Assembly (NCBI RefSeq): GCF_030386795.1
Contig: NZ_JANUQM010000012.1
Coordinates: 1-64,000, forward strand
Source of the DNA: Streptomyces sp. S.PNR 29
GTDB taxonomy: Bacteria; Actinomycetota; Actinomycetes; Streptomycetales; Streptomycetaceae
Direction: 5' to 3'
DNA: 64,000 nucleotides
The notes below the pieces were generated by a model, which saw only the letters and a program-made list of their open reading frames with translations, did no database searches and was not told the origin of the DNA. Positions 35,287-43,338 of the stretch are shown piece after piece. The position numbers and the translations under genes were made by a program. Positions within the stretch are counted from its first letter, which is position 1; the number at the start of each line of letters is the position of its first letter.

Positions 35287-35913
35287 TCATTCGGGGTTGC
35301 CGCTGCCGTCGGTGAGCAGCGCGGTGAGCAGTTGCTTGAGCCAGGCACGGGCGTGCTCGACGTCCCGGTCCAGCAGCAGTTGGGTGGTGACGCCGTCGTA
35401 CGCGGCGACCACGGCGTGCGCCGCGCCCTCGACGTCGCCGAGCACGACGGGCAGTCGCGTGTGGCCCCGCGCCCGGGCGAGCCGGTCGGCGATCGCGCGG
35501 CGCAGGCGAGCCCGGTGCTCCAGCAGGGTCTGGGCGACGGCCCGGTCGCGGGCGGCGTGCACCAGGAAGTCCGTCTTCACCAGGAGCCAGTCCCGGTCGA
35601 GGAGCAGCACCTCGGTGACGCGGTCCACGGCGGTCGGCACGTCCAGGTCCGGTCCGTCCAGGGCGAGCACCCCGGACACCTGCTCGGCGATGAGGTCGGC
35701 CCGCTCGCGGTAGAGGGCGAAGAACAGCTCGTCGAGGCTGCCGAAGTTCGAGTAGAAGGCCCCTCTGCTGTAGCCGGCGGCCTCGCAGACCTCCTCGATC
35801 GACACATGGCCGAACCCCTTCGCCGCGAACACCGCGAACGCGGCGTCCAGGAGGTTGGCGCGCGTGCGGACCCGGCGCCTGGTCACCCGCCCGGACTTCG
35901 CCTCCGCCGCCAT
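35287..35913 (-). CDS. TetR-family transcriptional repressor
   Basis: A 208-residue TetR regulator. The N-terminal helix-turn-helix is 'HVSIEEVCEAAGYSRGAFYS', followed by 'NFGSLDELFFALYRERADLI'. The C-terminal ligand domain is helical and includes 'LLVKTDFLVHAARDRAVAQT'. ATG at 35913 follows ggaggg; the frame is open to 36036. It is co-transcribed with the FAD dehydrogenase behind it. The leader just upstream holds two tandem operator-like palindromes (35931-35963), so it should repress itself and the dehydrogenase, and perhaps also affect the divergent AlkB gene. Confidence 0.9.
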   Translation of the reverse strand: MAAEAKSGRVTRRRVRTRANLLDAAFAVFAAKGFGHVSIEEVCEAAGYSRGAFYSNFGSLDELFFALYRERADLIAEQVSGVLALDGPDLDVPTAVDRVTEVLLLDRDWLLVKTDFLVHAARDRAVAQTLLEHRARLRRAIADRLARARGHTRLPVVLGDVEGAAHAVVAAYDGVTTQLLLDRDVEHARAWLKQLLTALLTDGSGNPE

Positions 35914-35930
35914 GCCACCGCCCTCCGTTC

Positions 35931-35963
35931 GATACGGGAATGTATCCGATACATCGATGTATC
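35931..35963. promoter_or_regulatory. Two tandem operators for the TetR regulator
   Basis: GATACATCGATGTATC (35948-35963) is a perfect 16-base palindrome. Seventeen bases upstream, 35931-35946 repeats the ends (GATAC ... TGTATC) with a divergent centre. They sit 18-50 bases before the TetR start. Confidence 0.72.
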
Positions 35964-36000
35964 CAAAGCCCCTGCGCCACGGCGATCCAGCCCCGCCGCG

Positions 36001-36030
36001 GTGACCGACCCCGCCCGCCCGATATATAGA
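36001..36030 (+). promoter_or_regulatory. Candidate vegetative promoter of the AlkB-like gene
   Basis: GTGACC (36001-36006) as -35 and TATATA (36023-36028) or TATAGA (36025-36030) as -10, with 16 or 18 bases between. The A/T run is striking in this GC-rich sequence. The ATG is 33 bases further on. Confidence 0.4.
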
Positions 36031-36062
36031 ACGCACTTTCGATTCAGGAGTACGCTGGGTCC

Positions 36063-36692
36063 ATGACCAGGCACCTCCAGGGCTCGCTCTTCGACCAGAC
36101 CGACGAGGTACGGCTCGGCCCCCTCGACGGGCTGCGCCGCACCGAGCTGGGGTTCGGCGCCTGGATCGACGTGCTGCCCGGCTGGCTGAGCGGATCCGAC
36201 GTCCTGTTCGAACAGCTGGCGGCCGAGGTGCCCTGGCGCGCGGAGCGGCGCACGATGTACGACCACGTCGTCGACGTCCCTCGCCTGCTCGCGTTCTACG
36301 ACATCGACGACGCGCTGCCGCACCCGGTGCTGGCCGAGGCGCGCGACGCGCTCTCCGCCCGGTACAGCGAGGAGTTGGGCGAGCCGTTCACCACGGCCGG
36401 GCTCTGCTACTACCGCGACGGCCGGGACAGCGTGGCCTGGCACGGCGACCGGATCGGACGGGGCGCGCACGAGAACACGATGGTCGCGATCCTCTCCGTG
36501 GGCGCACCCCGGGACCTGCTGCTGCGCCCGATGCGCGGCGGCCGCGCCACGGTACGCAGACCGCTGGGCCATGGGGACCTGATCGTGATGGGCGGGTCCT
36601 GCCAGCGGACCTGGGAGCACTGCGTACCCAAGAGCACGCGCGCCACGGGACCGCGGATCAGCATCCAGTTCCGCCCGCACGGCGTGCGCTAG
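36063..36692 (+). CDS. AlkB-like 2-oxoglutarate/Fe(II) dioxygenase
   Basis: A 209-residue AlkB-family dioxygenase that should remove alkyl groups from damaged nucleic-acid bases by oxidation. Iron ligands are H127 and D129 ('WHGDRIG') and H186 ('TWEHCVPKS'); the 2-oxoglutarate-binding arginine is R198 in 'GPRISIQFRP'. Length fits short AlkB homologues. ATG at 36063 after aggag. The stop TAG at 36690-36692 lies within CTAG and is the left flank of the palindromic element 36693-36763; the coding sequence is intact. Confidence 0.9.
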   Translation: MTRHLQGSLFDQTDEVRLGPLDGLRRTELGFGAWIDVLPGWLSGSDVLFEQLAAEVPWRAERRTMYDHVVDVPRLLAFYDIDDALPHPVLAEARDALSARYSEELGEPFTTAGLCYYRDGRDSVAWHGDRIGRGAHENTMVAILSVGAPRDLLLRPMRGGRATVRRPLGHGDLIVMGGSCQRTWEHCVPKSTRATGPRISIQFRPHGVR

Positions 36693-36767
36693 GCACTGTC
36701 GTTTGGATCAGGCCGGCCGTGAGGTGCGGTGCGTTGCAGCCGGGATGATCCAAACGACAGTGCCTAG
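36689..36767. mobile_element. 71-bp MITE-like element with 18-bp inverted repeats, flanked by CTAG
   Basis: The element 36693-36763 is bounded by GCACTGTCGTTTGGATCA (36693-36710) and its exact complement (36746-36763), and is flanked on both sides by CTAG (36689-36692 and 36764-36767). A four-base CTAG duplication is typical for insertions of some IS5-family elements (YTAR targets). No transposase is present. The left CTAG contains the AlkB stop codon. The hairpin could also end transcription. Confidence 0.72.
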
Positions 36768-36892
36768 TTTCTAGGCCGCGCCCGAACCACCCCTGGCAGC
36801 ACAGCCGGTGGTACCGGACCCGTTGCCCGCGCGGTCGTCGCGGTCTGCTTTGCTGGTCGCCGACCGGGCAGACAGCAGGACGCGGGGCGATC

Positions 36893-37678
36893 ATGCGGGC
36901 GGATGTGCGACACGTTGCGGACGGCGTTTATCTGGTGCACGGCACCAACACCAACTGGGTGATCCTCACGGAAGGCGACGCCGTCACGCTGGTCGACACC
37001 GGCTACCCCGGCGACCGGGAGCAGGTCCTCGCGTCGCTGGCGGAGATCGGCAGCTCACCGGAAGCGGTCGAGGCGGTGCTGATCACCCACGCCCACAACG
37101 ACCACCTGGGCTCCGCCGAGTACCTGCGCGGCACGTACGGCATGCCGGTCTACCTCCACGAGGCGGAGGTGCCGCACGCGCGCCGGGAGTTCCTGCACCA
37201 GGTGGGCGTCGGCGAGGTCCTCAGGAACGGCTGGCGGCCCGGTGTGCTGCCGTGGGCGGTGCACGCGCTGCGCTCCGGCGGCACGGCTCACATCCCGGTC
37301 ACCACTCCCCAGCCGTTCCCGACGGCGGGCCCCCTCGACCTGCCCGGCCGCCCCGTGCCGGTGCACACACCCGGCCACACCGACGGGCACTGCGCCTACC
37401 ACCTGCCGGGCGCGGGAGTGCTGCTCTCGGGCGACGCTCTGGTCAGCGGCCACCCCACATCGCGCGCCAAGGGGCCGCAGCTGCTGCTCGGCGTGTTCCA
37501 TCACGATCGCGCCCGTACCCTGGCCTCGCTGGACGTCCTCGCCGGGCTGGAGGGCGACCTGATGCTGCCGGGGCACGGGCCCGCGCACCACGGTTCGCTG
37601 CGGGAAGCGGCGCAGCAGGCCAGGGAGCTTGCCCTCGGCGACCGGGGAGCGCGCCCTTCGACGGGACATGCCCCGTAA
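36893..37678 (+). CDS. Metallo-beta-lactamase-fold hydrolase
   Basis: A 261-residue metal-dependent hydrolase with the signature 'THAHNDHLGSAEYLRGTYG' (HxHxDH), 'TPGHTDGHCAYHLPG' and 'LLSGDALVSGHP', which supply both zinc sites. The closing histidine is in 'LPGHGPAHHGSL'. This resembles the glyoxalase-II/lactonase-like group; the substrate is unknown. ATG at 36893 follows cggggcg weakly. DUF4032 follows after 39 bases on the same strand. Confidence 0.85.
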   Translation: MRADVRHVADGVYLVHGTNTNWVILTEGDAVTLVDTGYPGDREQVLASLAEIGSSPEAVEAVLITHAHNDHLGSAEYLRGTYGMPVYLHEAEVPHARREFLHQVGVGEVLRNGWRPGVLPWAVHALRSGGTAHIPVTTPQPFPTAGPLDLPGRPVPVHTPGHTDGHCAYHLPGAGVLLSGDALVSGHPTSRAKGPQLLLGVFHHDRARTLASLDVLAGLEGDLMLPGHGPAHHGSLREAAQQARELALGDRGARPSTGHAP

Positions 37679-37717
37679 AGTTGTGCCGATCACCGGCGAG
37701 GCAAGGACACCCGACCC

Positions 37718-38974
37718 ATGGCACTGCAGATCAGCGCGACCAACCCGGAACATCCGGCGCTCCTGCTGGAACTGCCGTGGCACCTGCCCCTGGAGGAGTG
37801 GCCGGACGAGTACCTCGTGCCGCTGCCGCGCGGCATCTCCCGGCACGTCGTCCGCTACGCCCGCGCCGGCACCGAGGTGATAGCGGTCAAGGAGCTCGCG
37901 GAACGGCCCGCGCTGCGCGAGTACGAGCTGCTGCGCGACCTGGACCGCCTCGGCATCCCCGCCGTCGACGCCCTCGGCGTGGTCACCGGGCGGACCGACG
38001 CGGACGGCGCCCCGCTGGAGCCGGTACTGATCACCCGGCATCTGCGCGGATCCATGCCGTACCGGTCCATGTTCGAGACGACGATGCGTCCCGCGACCAT
38101 GCACCGCCTCATGGACGCGCTGGCCGTGCTGCTGGTACGGCTGCACCTCGCCGGGTTCGCCTGGGGCGACTGCTCGCTGTCCAACACGCTGTTCCGGCGC
38201 GACGCGGGCGCGTACGCCGCGTACCTGGTGGACGCCGAGACCGGCGATCTGCACCCGCAGCTCAGCACGGGGCAGCGCGAGTACGACCTCGACCTCGCCC
38301 GGGTGAACATCAGCGGCGAGCTCCTCGACCTGGAGGCGTCCGGCGCGCTGCACCCCTCGGTCGACCCGGTGGACTTCGGCATGGAGATCTGCGGGCGTTA
38401 CCGGGAGCTGTGGGACGAGCTGACGCGTACCTCCGTCTACCCGGCGGGCAAGTACCACTACATCGAGCGCCGGATCCGCCGCCTCAACGACCTCGGTTTC
38501 GACGTGGCCGAGATGCAGATCGAGCACGCGTCGAACGGCGACACGGTCACGTTCGTGCCCAAGGTCGTCGACGCGGGCCATCACCAGCGGCAGCTGCTGC
38601 GCCTGACGGGCCTGGACGCCGAGGAGAACCAGGCCCGGCGGCTGCTGAACGACCTGGAGAGCTGGATGGCCACCCAGGACGACTACGCCCCGGGCGACAC
38701 CCTCGGCGCCCGCCCTGAGGTGCTCGCCCACCGCTGGGTGCGGGAGGTGTTCCGGCCGACCGTGCGTGCCGTGCCGCCCGAGCTGCGCGGCGCCATGGAC
38801 GCGGCGGAGATCTACCACGAGCTGCTGGAACACCGCTGGTATCTGTCCGAGCGGGCGCAGCACGACATCGGTCTGGACACGGCGGTGCAGGACTACATCG
38901 ACAACATCCTGCCCAAGGCCCGGGAGACGCTGCAGCCCACGGTGGGCGAAACGCCGGCGCCCACCGCGGAGTGA
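37718..38974 (+). CDS. DUF4032 protein, kinase-like fold
   Basis: A 418-residue protein of the DUF4032 family, with an N-terminal kinase-like half: 'IAVKELAERPALREYELLRD' (Lys for ATP), 'FAWGDCSLSNTLFRRDAGAY' in place of the catalytic loop and 'AYLVDAETGDLHP' in place of DFG, so it resembles lipopolysaccharide-kinase-type proteins. The C-terminal half ('YIERRIRRLNDLGFDVAEMQ') is the DUF4032 part. Substrate unknown. ATG at 37718. It ends one base before the convergent universal stress gene. Confidence 0.8.
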   Translation: MALQISATNPEHPALLLELPWHLPLEEWPDEYLVPLPRGISRHVVRYARAGTEVIAVKELAERPALREYELLRDLDRLGIPAVDALGVVTGRTDADGAPLEPVLITRHLRGSMPYRSMFETTMRPATMHRLMDALAVLLVRLHLAGFAWGDCSLSNTLFRRDAGAYAAYLVDAETGDLHPQLSTGQREYDLDLARVNISGELLDLEASGALHPSVDPVDFGMEICGRYRELWDELTRTSVYPAGKYHYIERRIRRLNDLGFDVAEMQIEHASNGDTVTFVPKVVDAGHHQRQLLRLTGLDAEENQARRLLNDLESWMATQDDYAPGDTLGARPEVLAHRWVREVFRPTVRAVPPELRGAMDAAEIYHELLEHRWYLSERAQHDIGLDTAVQDYIDNILPKARETLQPTVGETPAPTAE

Positions 38975-38975
38975 G

Positions 38976-39848
38976 TCACGCGTGCGGGACCACGGCCACC
39001 GGGCATCCCGCGTGGTGCAGGACCCCGTGTGCCACCGAGCCGATGCGGGCGCCGACGGCCGTACGGTGGGCGCGGCGGCCGACGACCATCAGCTGGGCCT
39101 GCCCGGCCACCGACAGCAGCACCTGGCCCGCGCTGCCGATCTCCACGTGCTCGATCACCGGCACCTCCGGGAAGCGTTCCCGCCACGGCTTCAGCGCCTC
39201 GCCGAGCGCCTTCCTCTCGTAGGGCTCCAGTCCCCCGGCCTCGTCGAGGAGCTTCATGGAACCCGGGCTGTAGGCGAACACCGGCGGCAGGGTCCAGGCC
39301 CGTACGGCACGCACGGTGGCACCGCGGACCGCGGCCGTCTCGAACGCGAACCGCAGCGCGTCCGCGCTGTCGTCGGGCGCGCCCTGCTGGCCCACGACGA
39401 TCTCGTGGCCGGCGACCTCGGCGGAGGGCTGGTCGCCGGCGCGCACGAGGACGACGGGCCGCGACGCCTCGGCGATCACCTGCTGGCCGACGGAACCGAG
39501 CAGGAAGCCGACGACCGGCCCGTGGCCGCGGGAGCCCAGCACCAGCATCTCGGCGTCGGCCGCCGCGGCGACCAGGGTGTCGACGGTGTCACCCTCCAGG
39601 ACGTCGGTGGTGACCTCCAGGTCCGGGTGCCGCTCGGTCACGGTCCTGGCCGTCTCGGCCACCGCGTCCCGCACCCACCGCTCCTGGGTGTCCCGGTCGC
39701 CGGCGTCGATCGCCTCGTGGGACTGGAACCGCCAGGCCTGCACCACGCGCAGGGCGAGCCCCCGGCGCACCGCCTCGCGCGCCGCCCAGGCCAGCGCGGC
39801 CAGGCTCTCCTCCGATCCGTCCACCCCTGCCGTGATCGGGCGTGTCAT
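38976..39848 (-). CDS. Universal stress protein, tandem USP domains
   Basis: A 290-residue protein with two universal-stress domains (about 1-140 and 150-290). The first has 'ITAGVDGSEESLAALAWAAR' and the ATP-binding 'VLGSRGHGPVVGFLLGSVGQ'; the second has 'IVVGQQGAPDDSADALRFAF' and the weaker 'VVGRRAHRTAVGARIGSVAH'. Tandem USP proteins of this size are common in actinobacteria and are induced by hypoxia or dormancy. ATG at 39848. No clear SigB-type promoter was seen upstream. Confidence 0.92.
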   Translation of the reverse strand: MTRPITAGVDGSEESLAALAWAAREAVRRGLALRVVQAWRFQSHEAIDAGDRDTQERWVRDAVAETARTVTERHPDLEVTTDVLEGDTVDTLVAAAADAEMLVLGSRGHGPVVGFLLGSVGQQVIAEASRPVVLVRAGDQPSAEVAGHEIVVGQQGAPDDSADALRFAFETAAVRGATVRAVRAWTLPPVFAYSPGSMKLLDEAGGLEPYERKALGEALKPWRERFPEVPVIEHVEIGSAGQVLLSVAGQAQLMVVGRRAHRTAVGARIGSVAHGVLHHAGCPVAVVPHA

Positions 39849-39910
39849 GACGGCTGCCTCCCTGTGTCGCGGTCATGTCGATCGGGCCCAGTCTTCACCA
39901 CGCTGCCCTC

Positions 39911-40114
39911 ATGGCGCTGGATTGGGAGCAGGTGGTCGTCGACGCGGCCGATCCCATGTCCCTCGGTCGCTGGTGGGCCGAGGCGCTCGGCTGGGTGGTG
40001 GTCAGCGACGCCCCCGACGAGTACGAGATCCGGCCCGAGCAGGTGACCCTGGCGGGCCCCGAGGGCAACGAGTTCTGCGCGCTCGGCCCACGTGGGGGAC
40101 TTTCGCATACCTGA
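39911..40114 (+). pseudogene. VOC-family (glyoxalase-like) gene with internal in-frame deletion
   Basis: The 67-residue frame starts as a typical actinobacterial VOC/glyoxalase_6 protein ('MALDWEQVVVDAADPMSLGR', 'WWAEALGWVVVSDAPDEYEI') and jumps directly to the end of the same family ('VTLAGPEGNEFCALGPR'). The middle, normally about 50-60 residues with the second beta-alpha motif, is missing, with the frame kept. The fold cannot be complete, so loss of function is likely. A start upstream at 39875 exists but is not needed. Confidence 0.7.
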
Positions 40115-40207
40115 GCGAAGCGAACCGCACGGATCTACGATGGGGATCAGGTCGGCGCGGTGACGGGCACGCCGTGCCGGGATCCGACCGCCCGACGTGG
40201 GGACCGT

Positions 40208-41884
40208 ATGGCACAGGCCGGCGACGCGGCGCGCACCGTCATCATGACCGTCGACGACGACCCCGGGGTCTCCCGGGCCGTCGCCCGGGATCTCCGGCGG
40301 CGCTACGGCGCGTCGTACCGGATCGTGCGCGCCGAGTCCGGCGAGTCGGCCCTGCAGGCGCTGCGTGAGCTGAAGCTGCGCGGCGACCTCGTGGCCGTGA
40401 TCCTGGCGGACTACCGGATGCCGCAGATGAACGGCATCGAGTTCCTCGAACAGGCCCTGGACGTGTATCCGGGCGCCCGGCGGGTGCTGCTGACGGCGTA
40501 CGCGGACACCAACGCGGCGATCGACGCGATCAACGTCGTCGATCTCGACCACTATCTGCTCAAGCCGTGGGATCCGCCCGAGGAGAAGCTGTACCCGGTC
40601 CTGGACGACCTGCTTCAGGCGTGGCGCACCAGTGACCACCGGCCCGTGCCCAGCACCAAGGTCGTCGGGCACCGCTGGTCGGCGCGTTCCTCGGACATCC
40701 GCGAGTTCCTGGCCCGCAACCAGGTGCCGTACCGCTGGTACTCCTCCGACGAGCCCGAGGGCCGGCGGCTGCTGGCCGCGGCGGGCGCGGACGGGCAACG
40801 GCTGCCGCTGGTGGTGACGCCGGACGGGACGCCGCTGGTCGCGCCGGAGGCGCCCGAGCTGGCCGCCCGGGTGGGGCTGGCGACGACGCCGACGGCCGAC
40901 TTCTACGACCTGGTGGTGGTCGGCGGCGGCCCGGCGGGGCTGGGCGCGGCCGTGTACGGCGCCTCGGAGGGGCTGCGGACGGTACTGGTCGAGCGGTCGG
41001 CGACCGGCGGGCAGGCCGGGCAGAGCTCCCGGATCGAGAACTACCTCGGCTTCCCCGACGGCGTGTCGGGCGCTCAGCTCACCGACCGGGCACGGCGGCA
41101 GGCGGCGAAGTTCGGCGCGGAGATCCTCACCGCGCGGGAGGTGACCGGTCTGGAGGTCAGCGGGGCCGCGCGGACCGTACGGTTCTCGGACGGCTCGGCG
41201 GTCGCCGCGCACAGCGTGATCCTGGCGACCGGGGTGTCGTACCGGCAGCTGGACGCGCCGGGCGCGCGGGAACTCACCAGCTGTGGCGTCTTCTACGGGT
41301 CGGCGCTGACGGAGGCGCCCTCCTGCCAGGGGCACGACGTGTACGTCGTCGGCGGCGCCAACTCCGCCGGTCAGGCGGCGATGTACCTGTCCCGGGGCGC
41401 CAAGTCGGTGACCCTGCTGGTGCGTGGTCCGTCCCTGGCCGCGTCGATGTCGCACTACCTGATCCAGCAGATCAACGAGGCGCCCAACATCTCGGTGCGC
41501 TGCGGCACGGTCGTGGAGGCGGCTCACGGAGAAGGCCATCTGGAGCGGCTGACGCTGCGGGACGTCGGGACGGGCGAGAGCGAACTCGTCGACGCCCAGT
41601 GGCTGTTCGTGTTCATCGGCGCCGCCCCGCTCACCGACTGGCTGGACGGCACGGTGCTGCGGGACGAGAGCGGGTTCATCCTCGCCGGCCCCGATCTCAC
41701 CCCTGACGGCCGGCCGCCGGCGGGCTGGGAGCTGGACCGGCCGCCGTACCACCTGGAGACCAACATCCCGGGCGTGTTCGTGGCGGGCGACGCGCGCGCC
41801 GAGTCCGCCAAGCGGGTCGCGTCAGCCGTCGGAGAGGGAGCCATGGCCGTGATGCTCGTCCACCGGTACCTGGAGCAGTCGTGA
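40208..41884 (+). CDS. Response-regulator/flavoprotein fusion (thioredoxin-reductase-like)
   Basis: A 558-residue fusion. Residues 8-130 form a receiver with phospho-acceptor D68 ('ILADYRMPQMNG') and K119 ('LLKPWDPP'). About 150-215 is a short glutaredoxin/thioredoxin-like linker ('DIREFLARNQVPYRWYSSDE'). Residues 230-558 are a thioredoxin-reductase-like flavoprotein with FAD loop 'VVGGGPAGLGAA' (from 239) and NAD(P)H loop 'VVGGANSAGQAAMYLSRG' (from 382). The redox cysteine pair expected near 360 is absent: C359 is followed by 'GVFYGSALTEAPSC'. The output is thus an oxidoreductase of unknown acceptor. It overlaps the kinase gene by ATGA-type coupling (41881). Confidence 0.88.
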   Translation: MAQAGDAARTVIMTVDDDPGVSRAVARDLRRRYGASYRIVRAESGESALQALRELKLRGDLVAVILADYRMPQMNGIEFLEQALDVYPGARRVLLTAYADTNAAIDAINVVDLDHYLLKPWDPPEEKLYPVLDDLLQAWRTSDHRPVPSTKVVGHRWSARSSDIREFLARNQVPYRWYSSDEPEGRRLLAAAGADGQRLPLVVTPDGTPLVAPEAPELAARVGLATTPTADFYDLVVVGGGPAGLGAAVYGASEGLRTVLVERSATGGQAGQSSRIENYLGFPDGVSGAQLTDRARRQAAKFGAEILTAREVTGLEVSGAARTVRFSDGSAVAAHSVILATGVSYRQLDAPGARELTSCGVFYGSALTEAPSCQGHDVYVVGGANSAGQAAMYLSRGAKSVTLLVRGPSLAASMSHYLIQQINEAPNISVRCGTVVEAAHGEGHLERLTLRDVGTGESELVDAQWLFVFIGAAPLTDWLDGTVLRDESGFILAGPDLTPDGRPPAGWELDRPPYHLETNIPGVFVAGDARAESAKRVASAVGEGAMAVMLVHRYLEQS

Positions 41885-43338
41885 GCGGCCGGCCGATGCC
41901 GTGCAGCCCGCGGGAGATCGGGGCGCTGTTCCTGTTCGAGAAGCTGACGCCCGAGCAGCTGGGCCGGCTGTGCGCCGAGGGCCGGGTGGAGCTGTTCGAG
42001 CCCGGGCCGGTGTACGCCGAGGGTGACCCCGCCACCTGCTTCTACGTGATGATCGAGGGCACGGTCGTGCTGTCCCGCCGGGTCGGCGGGGACGACGTGG
42101 AGGTGAACCGGACCTCCCAGCGCGGGGTGTACGCCGGGGCGATGCAGGCGTACCTCGGGGACCGGGTGCCGCAGGTCTACAACAACTCCATGCGCGTCAC
42201 CGAGCCGACGCGGTTCTTCGTGCTGCCCGCCGACACGTTCGCGAGCATCATGCAGGAGTGGTTCCCGATGGCGGTCCACCTGCTGGAGGGGCTCTTCTTC
42301 GGCTCGAAGAACACCCAGCGGGCCATCGGGCAGCGTGAACGGCTGCTGGCGCTCGGTTCGTTGTCCGCCGGTCTCACGCACGAGCTCAACAACCCCGCCG
42401 CAGCGGCCGTACGGGCCACCGCGACCCTGCGGGAGCGAGTGGCGAAGATGCGTCACAAGCTCGCCGTCATCGCCGAGGGCCCCTTTTCCCGTGACGTCCT
42501 GGCCGGCCTCATCGACATCCAGGAGCGCACGGCCGAACGGGTCGCCAAAGCGCCGGTGTTGAGCCCCCTGGAGGCCGCCGACCGGGAGGACGCCGTCACC
42601 GACTGGCTGGAGGACCACGGCATCGCGGAGGGCTGGCGGATCGCCCCCACCTTCGTGCAGGCGGGCCTCGACCTCGACTGGCTGGACCAGGTCGCGGCGG
42701 CCGTGGACGAGGAGATCCTCCCGGGGGCGATCGGGTGGCTCAACTACACGGTCGAGACAGAGCTGTTGATGGACGAGATCGAGGACTCCACCACCCGCAT
42801 CTCGCACCTCGTCGACGCGGCCAAGCAGTACTCACAGCTCGACCGGGCCCCCTACCGGGTCGTCGACGTGCACGAACTCCTCGACAGCACCCTGCTGATG
42901 CTGTCGGGCAAGATCGGCCCGCGGATCAAGGTCGTCAAGGAGTACGACCGTACGCTCCCGACGATCCCGGCGTACCCGGCGGAGCTCAACCAGGTGTGGA
43001 CCAACCTGATCGACAACGCGGTCTCCGCCATCAACAGCGCGGGCGGGGACGGCACCTTGACCGTGCGCACCGCGCGCGACCACGACCGTCTGCTGGTGGA
43101 GTTCCGCGACACCGGCGTCGGCATTCCGCAGGAGATCCGGGGGCGCATCTTCGATCCCTTCTTCACGACCAAGCCGGTGGGTGAGGGGACCGGGCTCGGC
43201 CTGGACATCTCCTGGCGGATCGTCGTCAACAAGCACCGCGGCAGCCTTGAGGTCGAGTCCGAGCCGGGCGACACGCGCTTCCACGTCCTCCTTCCGCTCA
43301 CCACCGCGGACCCCGACACGCCCGAGGAGCCGACATGA
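41881..43338 (+). CDS. Sensor histidine kinase with N-terminal cNMP-binding domain
   Basis: A 485-residue soluble kinase. Residues 12-135 form a cyclic-nucleotide-type beta-roll ('LFLFEKLTPEQLGRLCAEGR', 'YAEGDPATCFYVMIEGTVVL'). The phospho-acceptor is H167 in 'SAGLTHELNNPAAAA'. A helical insert follows, then the ATPase domain with N box 'NQVWTNLIDNAVSAIN', G1 'DTGVGIPQEI', F box 'IFDPFFTTKPVGEGTG' and G2. No membrane span is present, so it senses a cytoplasmic cue. GTG at 41881 overlaps the receiver-flavoprotein stop, and its own stop overlaps the UBP gene; the receiver domain upstream is the natural phosphotransfer partner. Confidence 0.88.
   Translation: MSGRPMPCSPREIGALFLFEKLTPEQLGRLCAEGRVELFEPGPVYAEGDPATCFYVMIEGTVVLSRRVGGDDVEVNRTSQRGVYAGAMQAYLGDRVPQVYNNSMRVTEPTRFFVLPADTFASIMQEWFPMAVHLLEGLFFGSKNTQRAIGQRERLLALGSLSAGLTHELNNPAAAAVRATATLRERVAKMRHKLAVIAEGPFSRDVLAGLIDIQERTAERVAKAPVLSPLEAADREDAVTDWLEDHGIAEGWRIAPTFVQAGLDLDWLDQVAAAVDEEILPGAIGWLNYTVETELLMDEIEDSTTRISHLVDAAKQYSQLDRAPYRVVDVHELLDSTLLMLSGKIGPRIKVVKEYDRTLPTIPAYPAELNQVWTNLIDNAVSAINSAGGDGTLTVRTARDHDRLLVEFRDTGVGIPQEIRGRIFDPFFTTKPVGEGTGLGLDISWRIVVNKHRGSLEVESEPGDTRFHVLLPLTTADPDTPEEPT

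Noticed and set aside
33596..35980. Longer start (35980) for the FAD dehydrogenase giving 794 residues
   Set aside because: The extra part overlaps the TetR gene in another frame and has no domain; a good ribosome site sits at 35269.
36768..36790. Another CTAG (36771-36774) followed by a sequence like the 43689 element
   Set aside because: Similarity is limited to about ten bases and there is no inverted partner.
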